Shown here: positions 32,241 through 40,475 of the stretch, piece after piece | Position numbering within the stretch: the first letter of the stretch is position 1 | Layout of the letters: every line of letters begins with the position of its first letter | Origin: Amycolatopsis orientalis DSM 43388 | GTDB taxonomy: Bacteria > Actinomycetota > Actinomycetes > Mycobacteriales > Pseudonocardiaceae | Direction of reading: 5' to 3' | Assembly: GCF_000411975.1 (NCBI RefSeq) | Contig: NZ_ASXG01000148.1 | Coordinates: forward strand, 90,698 to 154,697 | DNA: 64,000 nt | The notes under the pieces: model-generated | Told to the model about the DNA's origin: nothing | Seen by the model: only the letters and a program-made list of their open reading frames with translations | Databases searched by the model: none | Program-made: the position numbers and the translations under genes

Positions 32241-33434
32241 TCAGGGAATCATCAAGACCGGCACCCCGCGAACCGCCTCCTCCGCCCGAGCCTGCTGGAC
32301 CGCCTCCGCCTGCCGCAACGCGGTCACCCGGGGCGGAACCCGGTCCAGATGCCACTCCGCCAGCACCAGCGCGACCTTGGCCTGCATCTCCGTCCGCAGC
32401 CGCAGGAACGAATCCGCCGGATCCGCCCCGACCTCCCCGAGCAGCAGCCACCAAGCCCAAGCCGCGGCCCCGGCATTGGCGATGAAGTCCGGGATCACCG
32501 CGACCCCGCGAGCCGACAACGCCGCCTCCGCCTCCGGAGTAGTCGCCGCGTTGGCCGCCTCGACCACGACCTTGGCCTTCACGAGGTTCTCGTTGTCCAC
32601 CCGCAGCGCGTAGGAAATAGCCGCGGGCACGAAAATGTCGGCGTCGACCGCCACTACGGCCTCCCGCGGCAACGCCTGGACCGCCTCCGGCAGCCGTTCC
32701 CGGTCGACCTCCCCGAACCGATCGCGCAACTCGAGCAACGCCGGCACATCCAACCCCTCGGGGTCGTACAACGTCCCGGCCGCGTCGGCGACCGCGACGA
32801 CCTTCATCCCCGCCTCGTGCAGGTACCAGGCCGCCCCGCCGCCCATCGTCCCGATTCCCTGGATCGCGACGGTCGTCTCGGCAACTTCCCAGCCCCAGGT
32901 GTTCGCCGCGCCGAGGCACGCCTGCGCCACGCCGTACCCGCCGATCACGTCGCCGAGCAGCTGCCCGCCCGGGACCGGCGCGTTGAGCCCGGCCTGCACC
33001 CGGCGGAGCGTGCGCGCCGGATCGGCCGACCGGCGGATCGCGGCGTGGTACGACTGCTCCAACCCCAGGTTCGCGAAGACCTCGTCGATGAGGTGCTGCG
33101 GCACGCCGAGGTCCTCGGCGGTCACCCAGTGCGCGTCGAGCCAGGGCCGCAGGAACTCGCAGAACCGGGTGAGGACGCCGGTCGCCCGCGGGTCCTTGGG
33201 GTCGAAGTCGATCCCGCCTTTCGCCCCGCCGACCGGGAGGTTGAACGCGGCTGTCTTGTTCGCCATGCCGCGCGCGAGGTCGGCCACCTCGTCGACCGTG
33301 CAGCCGGCGCGCATCCGCGTGCCGCCCGTGGCGACGCCGGAGACCAGGCTGTGCACGACCAGGTAGCCGTGCGCGCCCGTGACCGGGTCGGTCCACGTGA
33401 GCTTCATCAGCGGTTCGGCGATCCGCGGGTCCAT
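32241..33434 (-). CDS. Glu/Leu/Phe/Val dehydrogenase family protein
   Basis: A 397-residue dehydrogenase. The substrate site has MANKTAAFNLPVGGAKGGID with the catalytic Lys region, and ADPARTLRRVQAGLNAPVPG lies before the NAD domain (VAIQGIGTMGGGAAWYLHEA). A conserved VEAANAATTPEAEAALSARG and PDFIANAGAAAWAWW follow. It deaminates an amino acid to its 2-oxoacid with NAD(P)+. Which amino acid cannot be told from the sequence. The ATG at 33434 has GAGGAGG upstream. It is divergent from a LysR gene that may control it. Confidence 0.94.
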   Translation of the reverse strand: MDPRIAEPLMKLTWTDPVTGAHGYLVVHSLVSGVATGGTRMRAGCTVDEVADLARGMANKTAAFNLPVGGAKGGIDFDPKDPRATGVLTRFCEFLRPWLDAHWVTAEDLGVPQHLIDEVFANLGLEQSYHAAIRRSADPARTLRRVQAGLNAPVPGGQLLGDVIGGYGVAQACLGAANTWGWEVAETTVAIQGIGTMGGGAAWYLHEAGMKVVAVADAAGTLYDPEGLDVPALLELRDRFGEVDRERLPEAVQALPREAVVAVDADIFVPAAISYALRVDNENLVKAKVVVEAANAATTPEAEAALSARGVAVIPDFIANAGAAAWAWWLLLGEVGADPADSFLRLRTEMQAKVALVLAEWHLDRVPPRVTALRQAEAVQQARAEEAVRGVPVLMIP

Positions 33435-33554
33435 CGAGCCACTCACCTCCTCGGGTCCTCGGCGGCGCGTTTCGCCGCCTGCTTCCGAGGGTGGGGCCGG
33501 GGCCGGGCCCGCGTCCATTTACCGAATGTGGACGAAGTTGTTTAGGGTTCGTAC

Positions 33555-34481
33555 ATGGAGCTTTCGTTGCACCGCTTGAGGATGCTCCGCGAACTGCACC
33601 GCAGGGGCACGGTCACCGCGGCCGCGGCGGCCTTGCATTACACCGCTTCGGCGGTATCCCAGCAACTCGCGCAGCTCGAACGCGACGTCGGCGCGAAGCT
33701 GTTCGAACGGCTCGGCCGCCGGGTGCAGCTGACCGAACTCGGCATTCTGCTCACCGAGCACGCCGAGGAGATCCTGGGCTCGGTCGAACGCGCGACGCTC
33801 GCGCTGGAAGAAGCGCAAGGCACCATGTCCGCACGGCTGACGGCCGGAGTCTGGGCGTCCGTCGCGTCCGGTTTGCTGCCGACCGCGCTCACCGCGCTGG
33901 CCGCGGACTACCCGGGAATCCAAGTCCGGACGAAGGAACTGGCCCCGGAGGCGACCGCGGACGCGGTGCGCGACGGCAGCCTGGACCTGTCGTTCGTGAT
34001 CGACTACTCGGACGCGCCGATGGAGTGGAGCGACGGGCTGGAACGCGCGGTCGTGGCGGTGGAACGGCTGCACGCGGCGGTACCGGCGGGCGCGCTGCCG
34101 GCCGCGACGGTGCCCCTCGACGCGCTGGCGGAACACCCGTGGATCCTGGCGAGCGCGAAGTCCCATTTCGGCCGGGCGATCCGGATCGCCTGCCAGCGGC
34201 ACGGTTTCCAGCCCAAAATCAACCACGAGGTCGAGGAGCAGTCGACCGCGATGGCGATGGTGGGCGCCGGGCTCGGCGTGACGCTGGTGTCCGATCTGGG
34301 CCTCCGCTTGCTGCGCCCGCCCGGGATCGACGTCGTCGCGCTGGCCCCGCCCCTGCTGCGGACGGTGTCGATCGCCTACCGGCGCACCGAGATCCGCCGC
34401 CCGGCGCTGCACCTGGTGATCGGTGCGGTCCAGGAGGCGGCGGCCGAGCTGGGGCTGGGCACGGAACCCGCTCTGCCGTGA
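33555..34481 (+). CDS. LysR-family transcriptional regulator
   Basis: A 308-residue LysR protein: helix-turn-helix at residues 1-60 (LHRLRMLRELHRRGTVTAA; LHYTASAVSQQLAQLERDVG; LFERLGRRVQLTELG), then a substrate-binding domain (LTAGVWASVASGLLPTAL to the C-terminus). It lies 120 bp from the divergently transcribed dehydrogenase gene and may respond to the same amino acid. The 3' end of its coding sequence recurs in decayed form just downstream. Confidence 0.93.
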   Translation: MELSLHRLRMLRELHRRGTVTAAAAALHYTASAVSQQLAQLERDVGAKLFERLGRRVQLTELGILLTEHAEEILGSVERATLALEEAQGTMSARLTAGVWASVASGLLPTALTALAADYPGIQVRTKELAPEATADAVRDGSLDLSFVIDYSDAPMEWSDGLERAVVAVERLHAAVPAGALPAATVPLDALAEHPWILASAKSHFGRAIRIACQRHGFQPKINHEVEEQSTAMAMVGAGLGVTLVSDLGLRLLRPPGIDVVALAPPLLRTVSIAYRRTEIRRPALHLVIGAVQEAAAELGLGTEPALP

Positions 34482-34820
34482 GGCGCGACCGGTTGCGTTG
34501 TGGTGCTGGCCGGGCGGTATCGGTCTGCGGTGCTCGGCGCCGTGGCGAAACGGGGGGCTGGACGCGGAACCTGTTCTTGCCTGAGGCGGGCGGGGGTTCG
34601 CCGCGGTGTCCGGGATCGGCGTTTCGGTACTGGCCCGGCGGTATCGAGTTGCGGTGCGCGGCGCCGTGCAGGAGGCCGCCGCTGCACCGGGGGCTGGGCG
34701 CGGAACCTGTTCTGGCGTGAGGTGGGCGGGGTTTCGCTCTGGTGTCCGGTTGGTCCCGCGGCCGTCGCGCCCGCCCGGGATCGACGCTGCGCTGGCCGGG
34801 CGCCGAACCCGCTGTTCAGT
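34482..34820 (+). pseudogene. Decayed tandem copies of the LysR gene's 3' end
   Basis: Two imperfect units of about 115-130 bp (near 34497-34610 and 34611-34740) share CGGCGCCGTG, GGGGGCTGG and GCGGAACCTGTTCT with each other. They resemble the last ~100 bases of the LysR gene, where the corresponding text is GGTGCGGTCCAGGAGGCGG, then GGGGCTGGGCACGGAACCC and the TGA. A third fragment near 34755-34800 repeats CGCCCGCCCGGGATCGACG from position 34317. Frameshifts and missing pieces make a functional product unlikely. An open frame across it (34606-34998) is probably only a relic. Confidence 0.75.
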
Positions 34821-34958
34821 CCGGCCGGGGTGCCCCGGATGGAGCAGTGCGGCCGACGTGATCTTTTCAGTGAACTCCCAGGTCAACGCAGATTACGAAG
34901 GGATTATCGATCGCCGCGGAGGCTGCGCGGCCCTGTTTTTGTCGTACCCCGCGTGTAG

Positions 34959-34994
34959 CGTCGCGAAGCGACGAGGTCCGGCCCCGCGGACCTC
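34959..34994 (+). promoter_or_regulatory. Two hairpins in the leader of egtA
   Basis: Hairpin 1 is CGTCGC-GAA-GCGACG (34959-34973). Hairpin 2 pairs GAGGTCC (34973-34979) with GGACCTC (34988-34994). The right arm of hairpin 2 can also pair with the GAGGT of the presumed ribosome site (near 34997-35002), so alternative folding could affect translation of egtA. A weak promoter, CTGTTT with 17 bp to TAGCGT, lies just upstream. Regulation is inferred; only the pairing is seen. Confidence 0.45.
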
Positions 34995-35013
34995 CTGAGG
35001 TGGACGGCGACAG

Positions 35014-36276
35014 ATGACTGCAGTGCACGATTTTCCGGACAGATCCGGGAGTGCGGCGAACCTCACCGCGCGGGTGCTTGCCGACCGTGCGGAAGGGGAG
35101 CGGTACGTCGCGTCGGTGTGTTTCAAGCACGGCCCGCCGAGACTGCTCGGGGTGGAGCTCGAGTTCACCGTGCACCACGCCGGCGACCCGGCCCGCCCGC
35201 TCGACCCCGATGTCCTCGCCACGGCGCTCGGCCCGCACACCCCGCGGACGCTGCGCCCCGACAGTCCGGCGATCCCGCTCCCGGCCGGTGCGCCGGTGAG
35301 CCTGGAACCCGGGTGCCAGGTGGAGCTTTCCGCTCCGCCGCAGGCCTCGCTGCGTGCGCTGCACGCGGCTGTGGAGGCCGACCTCGCTCATCTCACCGGT
35401 CTTCTCGCCCGCCACGGCCTCGAACTCGGGGCCGCGGGCATCGACGAACACCGTCCGCCCCGGCGCGTTCTGCGCACGCCCCGCTACGCCGCCATGGAAC
35501 GCCGGTTCGCCCCGATCGGGGCGGGCGGCATCACCATGATGTGCAGCACCGCGGGCCTGCAGATCTGCGTCGACGCGGGCGAAGCCCACGAGGTCGCCGC
35601 GCGCTGGGCGGCCGCGCACGCGATGGGTCCGCCGCTGCTGGCGCTCTTCGCGAATTCGCGCGTGCACGCCGGAGCCGACACCGGATTCGCGTCGGCGCGC
35701 TGGCTCGCGGTTATGGAAACCGAACCGGTCCGCACGCAGTCGCCCGAGCCGGGCGTGGACCCGGCGCGCGAATGGGCCCGCCGGATGATGGACACGCCGC
35801 TGATGGTGTTCCCGCGCGGAGAACGGCCGTGGGACGCGCCGGAGGGGCTGACCTTCGCCGAGTGGATCAGCGGCCGGGGCGCGGCCGCCGTGCTGCGCCG
35901 CCCGACGGCCGCGGACCTCGACTACCACCTCACCACGATGTTCACCCCGGTGCGGCCGCAGGGCTACCTCGAACTGAGGTACCTGGACGGACAGCCGCCC
36001 GGCGACTGGCTGCCGCCGGTGGCGCTGGTCTCCGCGCTGCTGGCCAGCCAGTCCACAGTGGACAAAGTGCGCGAGGTGTGCGCGCCGGCCGCCGGCCGGT
36101 GGGCCGACGCCGCCCGGTGCGGGATGGCCGACGCGCAGCTGGCGGCGGTCGCGAGGGAGCTGGTGGAGCTGGGCGTCGCCGAACTCCCGGCCACCGGCCT
36201 TCCCGAGGACACCGTCGCCGGGCTCGCCGCCGGGCTGCGGGCCCGGGCCGCCGGCGTGCCGCGCCAGGACCGATGA
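35014..36276 (+). CDS. egtA: Glutamate-cysteine ligase EgtA
   Basis: A 420-residue GCS2-family ligase. GVELEFTVHH at about residues 46-55 begins the catalytic fold. VSLEPGCQVELSAPPQASL and MERRFAPIGAGGITMMCSTA are family segments, and YLELRYLDGQPPGDW precedes the C-terminal helices. EgtA makes gamma-glutamylcysteine, the sulfur donor used by EgtB. It opens an egtABCD operon. The ATG at 35014 lies close after GAGGTGG. Confidence 0.95.
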   Translation: MTAVHDFPDRSGSAANLTARVLADRAEGERYVASVCFKHGPPRLLGVELEFTVHHAGDPARPLDPDVLATALGPHTPRTLRPDSPAIPLPAGAPVSLEPGCQVELSAPPQASLRALHAAVEADLAHLTGLLARHGLELGAAGIDEHRPPRRVLRTPRYAAMERRFAPIGAGGITMMCSTAGLQICVDAGEAHEVAARWAAAHAMGPPLLALFANSRVHAGADTGFASARWLAVMETEPVRTQSPEPGVDPAREWARRMMDTPLMVFPRGERPWDAPEGLTFAEWISGRGAAAVLRRPTAADLDYHLTTMFTPVRPQGYLELRYLDGQPPGDWLPPVALVSALLASQSTVDKVREVCAPAAGRWADAARCGMADAQLAAVARELVELGVAELPATGLPEDTVAGLAAGLRARAAGVPRQDR

Positions 36277-36338
36277 GCAGGACCGAGAACACCGCCGGGC
36301 CGGGCGCCCGGCGAACCGGACTCGAGGAGTCAGGAGCC

Positions 36339-37688
36339 ATGAGCACCATCCCCGAACAGAACCCGTTGCGGGAGCTGAGCCCGCAGGACCTGCGGGCGCA
36401 CGCGGCCGCCGCCCTCACCCGGGCGCGCGAGCGCAGCGTGGCCCTCACCGACGCCGTCGACGACGAAGACCTCGTGCGGCAGCACTCGAAACTGATGTCG
36501 CCGCTCGTGTGGGACCTCGCGCACATCGGCAGCCAGGAAGAACTGTGGCTGGTCCGCGACGTCGGCGGCCGGGAGCCGCTGCGGCCGGACATCGACGACC
36601 TCTACGACGCCTTCCAGCATCCCCGCGCCGACCGTCCGGCACTGCCGCTGCTCGGCCCGGCCGAGGCCCGGGCGTATGTGAAGGAAGTTCGCGAAAAGGC
36701 GTTCGACGTCTTGGAAACCGCCCCGCTGGAAGGCCGGCGGCTCACCGAGAGCGCGTTCGCGTTCGGCATGATCACCCAGCACGAGCAGCAGCACGACGAG
36801 ACGATGCTGGCCACCCACCAGCTGCGCAAGGGCGAACCGGTGCTGCACGCTCCGGAGCCGCCGCGCGCGCCCGCCCGGAAGCTGCCCGCCGAGGTCCTCG
36901 TGCCCGGCGGCCGGTTCACCATGGGCACCACCGCCGAACCGTGGGCGCTGGACAACGAACGCCCGGCGCACGAGGTCGACGTGCCCGCCTTCGTCCTCGA
37001 CACCACCCCGGTCACCTGCGGCGCGTACGTCGAGTTCCTGGAATCCGGCGGCTACCACGACCGGCGGTTCTGGAGCGAGCCCGGCTGGGCGTACCGGCAG
37101 GAGCACGACATCATCGCGCCCCGGTTCTGGCGTCGCGAACCGGACGGCTGGTGGCGCACCCGCTTCGGCGTGCGCGAACGCGTCCCGGCCGACGAGCCGG
37201 TCGTGCACGTCTCGTACTACGAGGCGGACGCGTACGCGCGCTGGGCGGGCAAGCGGCTGCCCACCGAGGCGGAATGGGAGAAGGCCGCCCGGTACGACCC
37301 GGCGAGCGGGCGGTCGCGGCGATTCCCCTGGGGCGACGAGGAACCGACGGCCGAGCACGCCAACCTCGGGCAGCGCCACCTGCGCCCGGCCGAGGCGGGC
37401 GCGTATCCGGCTGGGGCGTCGCCGCTCGGAGTGCACCAGCTGATCGGCGACGTCTGGGAGTGGACGAGCACCGATTTCCACGGCTACCCGGGCTTCGCGG
37501 CCTTCCCGTACCGGGAATACTCGGAGGTGTTCTTCGGCCCGGAGTACAAGGTCCTGCGCGGCGGGTCGTTCGGCACCGACGCGGCGGCGATCCGGGGCAC
37601 CTTCCGCAACTGGGACTACCCGATCCGGCGGCAGATCTTCTCCGGTTTCCGGTGCGCGCGCGATCCGCGCCCGGGCGAGGCGGGCTAG
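36339..37688 (+). CDS. egtB: Hercynine oxygenase EgtB
   Basis: A 449-residue sulfoxide synthase. The DinB-like N-terminal domain supplies the iron ligands: DLAHIGSQEELW and MITQHEQQHDETM (the H-x3-H pair plus the earlier His). The C-terminal formylglycine-generating-enzyme fold has VLVPGGRFTMGTTAEPW, LPTEAEWEKAARYDP, GDVWEWTSTDFHGYPGF and LRGGSFGTDAAAIRGTFRN. It joins gamma-glutamylcysteine or cysteine to hercynine with O2. GAGGAG lies nine bases before the ATG at 36339. An in-frame ATG at 36273 overlapping the egtA stop (ATGA) is an alternative that would add 22 residues. Confidence 0.94.
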   Translation: MSTIPEQNPLRELSPQDLRAHAAAALTRARERSVALTDAVDDEDLVRQHSKLMSPLVWDLAHIGSQEELWLVRDVGGREPLRPDIDDLYDAFQHPRADRPALPLLGPAEARAYVKEVREKAFDVLETAPLEGRRLTESAFAFGMITQHEQQHDETMLATHQLRKGEPVLHAPEPPRAPARKLPAEVLVPGGRFTMGTTAEPWALDNERPAHEVDVPAFVLDTTPVTCGAYVEFLESGGYHDRRFWSEPGWAYRQEHDIIAPRFWRREPDGWWRTRFGVRERVPADEPVVHVSYYEADAYARWAGKRLPTEAEWEKAARYDPASGRSRRFPWGDEEPTAEHANLGQRHLRPAEAGAYPAGASPLGVHQLIGDVWEWTSTDFHGYPGFAAFPYREYSEVFFGPEYKVLRGGSFGTDAAAIRGTFRNWDYPIRRQIFSGFRCARDPRPGEAG

Positions 37689-37692
37689 CCGG

Positions 37693-38457
37693 ATGTGCCG
37701 TCATCTCGCCTATCTCGGCGCGCCGGCGTCCCCGGCGGAGCTGATGTTCGCCGCGCCGCACGCGCTGCTCGTGCAGTCCTACGCGCCGCTCGACATGCGC
37801 GGCGGCGGTTCGGTGAACGCCGACGGCTTCGGCCTCGGCTGGTACCCGGAGCCGGGCGCGCCGCCGCAGCGCTACCGCCGCCGCGAACCGCTGTGGACCG
37901 ACCAGACGCTGCCGGCGCTGGCCGCGTCGGTGCGCGCCACGGCGTTCGTCGCGGCGGTGCGCAACGGCACCACCGGAATGCCGGTCACCGAAGCGGCCGC
38001 CGCGCCGTTCATGGAAGACCGCTGGCTGTTCAGCCACAACGGAGTGGTGCGCGGATGGCCCGGTTCGATGCGCGGGCTGGCCGGGCAGCTGGACGTCACC
38101 GAGCTGTTCACGCTCGAAGCGCCGACGGATTCCGCATTGCTGTGGGCGCTGCTGCGCGCCCGGCTGCGCGCGGGGGAGGAGCCGCTCGAAGCGGTGACCG
38201 GCCTCGTTCGCGAGGTCGAGGCGGTCGCCCCGGGCTCCCGGCTGAACCTGCTGCTGACCGACGGCGAACTGCTCGTCGGCACCGCCTGGACACATGCGTT
38301 GTCCGTGCGCCGCACCGAAACCGGCGTGGTGCTGGCGTCCGAGCCGTGCGATCCGGATCCGGCCTGGACCGCCGTGCCCGACCGCCACGCCGTGCGCGCC
38401 ACCGCCGCCGGCGTCGACGTCCTTCCCCTGACTCTGGAACGGAGCACCGCCCGATGA
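37693..38457 (+). CDS. egtC: Gamma-glutamyl-hercynylcysteine sulfoxide hydrolase EgtC
   Basis: A 254-residue class II glutamine amidotransferase-fold protein. It begins MCRHLAYLGAP, so Cys2 becomes the N-terminal nucleophile. GGSVNADGFGLGWYPEPG and RWLFSHNGVVRGWPGSM are conserved segments. It removes glutamate from the EgtB product. It is 4 bp after egtB and overlaps egtD (ATGA). Confidence 0.95.
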   Translation: MCRHLAYLGAPASPAELMFAAPHALLVQSYAPLDMRGGGSVNADGFGLGWYPEPGAPPQRYRRREPLWTDQTLPALAASVRATAFVAAVRNGTTGMPVTEAAAAPFMEDRWLFSHNGVVRGWPGSMRGLAGQLDVTELFTLEAPTDSALLWALLRARLRAGEEPLEAVTGLVREVEAVAPGSRLNLLLTDGELLVGTAWTHALSVRRTETGVVLASEPCDPDPAWTAVPDRHAVRATAAGVDVLPLTLERSTAR

Positions 38458-39425
38458 CCGAAGCGGACCTGGAGAGCCATCGCCGCGTCGTGACCGCCGA
38501 ACTGCGCGCGGACGTGCGCGAGGGGCTCACCGCGGACCAGAAGTGGTTGCCGCCCAAGTGGTTCTACGACGCCGAAGGCAGCAAGCTGTTCGAGAAGATC
38601 ACCGCGCTGCCGGAGTACTACCCGACGCGCAGCGAGCGCGAGGTGCTCGCCGACCGGGCGGCAGAGATCGCCGAACGCACCGGCGCGCACACGCTCGTCG
38701 AGCTGGGGTCCGGGTCGAGCGAGAAGACCCGGCTGCTGCTGGACGCGCTCACCGCGCACGGCACGCTGGAGGCGTTCGTGCCGATGGACGTGTCGGAAAC
38801 CGCGCTCGCCGAAGCCGCCGCCGCGATCACGGCGGACTACCCGAAGCTCGAGGTGCGCGGGGTGGTCGGCGACTTCACCCAGCACCTGCAGCTGCTGCCC
38901 GGCACCGCGCCGCGGGTCGTCGCCTTTCTCGGCGGCACGATCGGCAATTTCCTGCCCGGCGAACGCACGGAATTCCTGCACTCGGTACGGGACGTGCTCG
39001 GCGAAGGGGAGTGGCTGCTGCTCGGCACCGACCTGGTGAAGGACCGCGAAACGCTGGAACGCGCCTACGACGACGCGGCGGGCGTCACCGCGGCGTTCAA
39101 CCGCAACGTGCTGCGCGTGATCAACGCCGAACTGGGCGCGGACTTCGACCCGGACGAATTCGACCACGTCGCGTACTGGGACTCCGACCACGAGTGGATC
39201 GAAATGCGGCTGCGCGCCCGGCGCCGCACCGAGGTCCGCATCCCCGGCGCGGACCTGATCGTGCCGTTCGCCGAGGGCGAGCACATCCGCACCGAGGTGT
39301 CGGCGAAGTTCCGGCCGGACGGCGTCGAGGCGGAGCTGAACGCCGCGGGATTCGCCCTGGAGCGATGGTGGACAGACTCACAGCAGCGGTTCGGGGTGAG
39401 TTTGGCAAGATCAGTGCGTGCGTAA
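38454..39425 (+). CDS. egtD: L-histidine N(alpha)-methyltransferase EgtD
   Basis: A 323-residue SAM-dependent methyltransferase. WFYDAEGSKLFEKITALPEY is the family signature, HTLVELGSGSSEKTRLLLDA binds SAM, and FLGGTIGNFLPGERTEFL follows. It trimethylates histidine to hercynine, the first ergothioneine step. The start overlaps the egtC stop and the 3' end overlaps the next gene by 8 bp. No egtE (the C-S lyase for the last step) follows. Confidence 0.96.
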   Translation: MTEADLESHRRVVTAELRADVREGLTADQKWLPPKWFYDAEGSKLFEKITALPEYYPTRSEREVLADRAAEIAERTGAHTLVELGSGSSEKTRLLLDALTAHGTLEAFVPMDVSETALAEAAAAITADYPKLEVRGVVGDFTQHLQLLPGTAPRVVAFLGGTIGNFLPGERTEFLHSVRDVLGEGEWLLLGTDLVKDRETLERAYDDAAGVTAAFNRNVLRVINAELGADFDPDEFDHVAYWDSDHEWIEMRLRARRRTEVRIPGADLIVPFAEGEHIRTEVSAKFRPDGVEAELNAAGFALERWWTDSQQRFGVSLARSVRA

Positions 39426-39888
39426 CCCTCTCGCGGCACTCGCCCGCAAGCTCGGCACCCAGCCCCGGCTGATGGGTGCCTCGCGTGCCGTCGTCGCCAC
39501 CGACCGGCAGCTGCACCGGTGGTTCGGCGGCCGGATCAGCCTGGTCGGCCTGGCCGGGCTGCCGTCGCTGCGGCTCACCACCACCGGACGGCGCAGCGGC
39601 CTGCCGCGGAGCACGAACTTGCTGTACTACCCGCACGGCAGCGAGTTCGTGCTCACCGGCTCCAACTGGGGCCGCCCGAAGAACCCGGCGTGGACCCACA
39701 ACCTGCGCGACAACCCGAAGGCGACGGTCGCACTGCGCGGCCGCGAGATCGAGGTGAAGGCGCGCGAGCTGGAGGGCGCGGAGTACGACCGGATGTGGGC
39801 GGAACTGCTCGAATTCTGGCCGGGCTACGAAATGGAACGCGACATCGCGGGGCGGGAGCTGCCGATCTTCGTCCTGACCCGCTGCTGA
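39418..39888 (+). CDS. Deazaflavin (F420)-dependent nitroreductase family protein
   Basis: A 156-residue protein of the Ddn/DUF385 split-beta-barrel family: LRLTTTGRRSGLPRSTNLLY, FVLTGSNWGRPKNPAWTHNL and VALRGREIEVKARELEGAEY are its typical strands. Members use or are predicted to use cofactor F420 for reduction of quinones, unsaturated lipids or nitro compounds. The GTG overlaps egtD by 8 bp, so it is probably cotranscribed with the ergothioneine genes. A link to ergothioneine is not known to me. Confidence 0.9.
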   Translation: MRNPLAALARKLGTQPRLMGASRAVVATDRQLHRWFGGRISLVGLAGLPSLRLTTTGRRSGLPRSTNLLYYPHGSEFVLTGSNWGRPKNPAWTHNLRDNPKATVALRGREIEVKARELEGAEYDRMWAELLEFWPGYEMERDIAGRELPIFVLTRC

Positions 39889-40038
39889 GCGGGCCGAACG
39901 GCGGAATCCGGTGCCGCGCGGTCCCGCGTCCGGTTCGATCGGGCGGAACCCCGGCAGGGTCGGAGAGAGCTGACGGGACCCTCGGGTACGTCGCCCGGCT
40001 GGTTCGCCGCTCTCGTACCGCGTCGCGAGCGGGGCGGC

Positions 40039-40274
40039 GAGCCGAGCGGGTCGGAGAACCGAGCGGGACGACGAGCCCAGGGGGCGGAGAGCCGAGCGGT
40101 GTGGCGAGCCCATCGGGGCGTCGAGCCGAGCGGGGTGGAGAGCCGAGCGGTGTGGCGAGCCCATCGGGGTGGAGAGCCGAGCGGTGTGGCGAGCCCATCG
40201 GGGTGGCGAGCCGAGCGGGGTGGAGAGCCGAGGGGCCGGCGAGCCGAGCGGGACGAAGAGCCGAGCAGGCACGG
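40039..40274 (+). repeat. 17-bp minisatellite
   Basis: About 14 tandem units of 17 bp (some 16), such as GAGCCGAGCGGGGTGGA, GAGCCGAGCGGTGTGGC and GAGCCCATCGGGGTGGA. The last two occur together several times as a 34-bp unit. Because 17 is not a multiple of 3, every frame yields a 17-residue protein repeat, which explains long but meaningless open frames on both strands. The array is G-rich on the plus strand. It lies in the 587-bp gap between the Ddn-like gene and the peptidase gene. Confidence 0.92.
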
Positions 40275-40390
40275 CCTCTGGTTGCGGGCGGAGAACTCGC
40301 ATTCGGCTTGCTCCGTTTCTCCTCGATCCGCCCCGCGCCGCGGCATCCCCAAGCCTCGGCGTCGCTCGTCCGAACCCGCACTTCCTCCTT

Positions 40391-40419
40391 TTGGCCGGTG
40401 CCCGGCTTGGCCGGATTAT
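40391..40419 (+). promoter_or_regulatory. Candidate promoter of the aminopeptidase gene
   Basis: TTGGCC (40391-40396), a 17-bp spacer and GATTAT (40414-40419) form a plausible vegetative promoter 57 bp before the GTG at 40476. The hexamers are judged by eye only. Confidence 0.45.
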
Positions 40420-40475
40420 GCCAGTCTCGGTGACGCCCCGTAATCAGACGGGTGCGCAACCAGGGGAGATTCCAC

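Noticed and set aside
28125..33545. An open frame of about 1,800 codons on the plus strand
   Set aside because: It crosses genes on both strands, has Arg/Gly/Ala-rich composition and is explained by few stop codons in high-GC DNA.
34606..34998. 130-codon ORF between LysR and egtA
   Set aside because: Its sequence consists of frame-shifted LysR 3' fragments; no ribosome site or domain.
40039..40274. CRISPR-like array
   Set aside because: Units are contiguous 17-mers with no unique spacers and no cas genes nearby; it is a minisatellite.
40452..40475. Upstream GTG start for the tripeptidyl aminopeptidase
   Set aside because: The GTG at 40476 has GGGGAG at a good distance and leaves a normal signal peptide.
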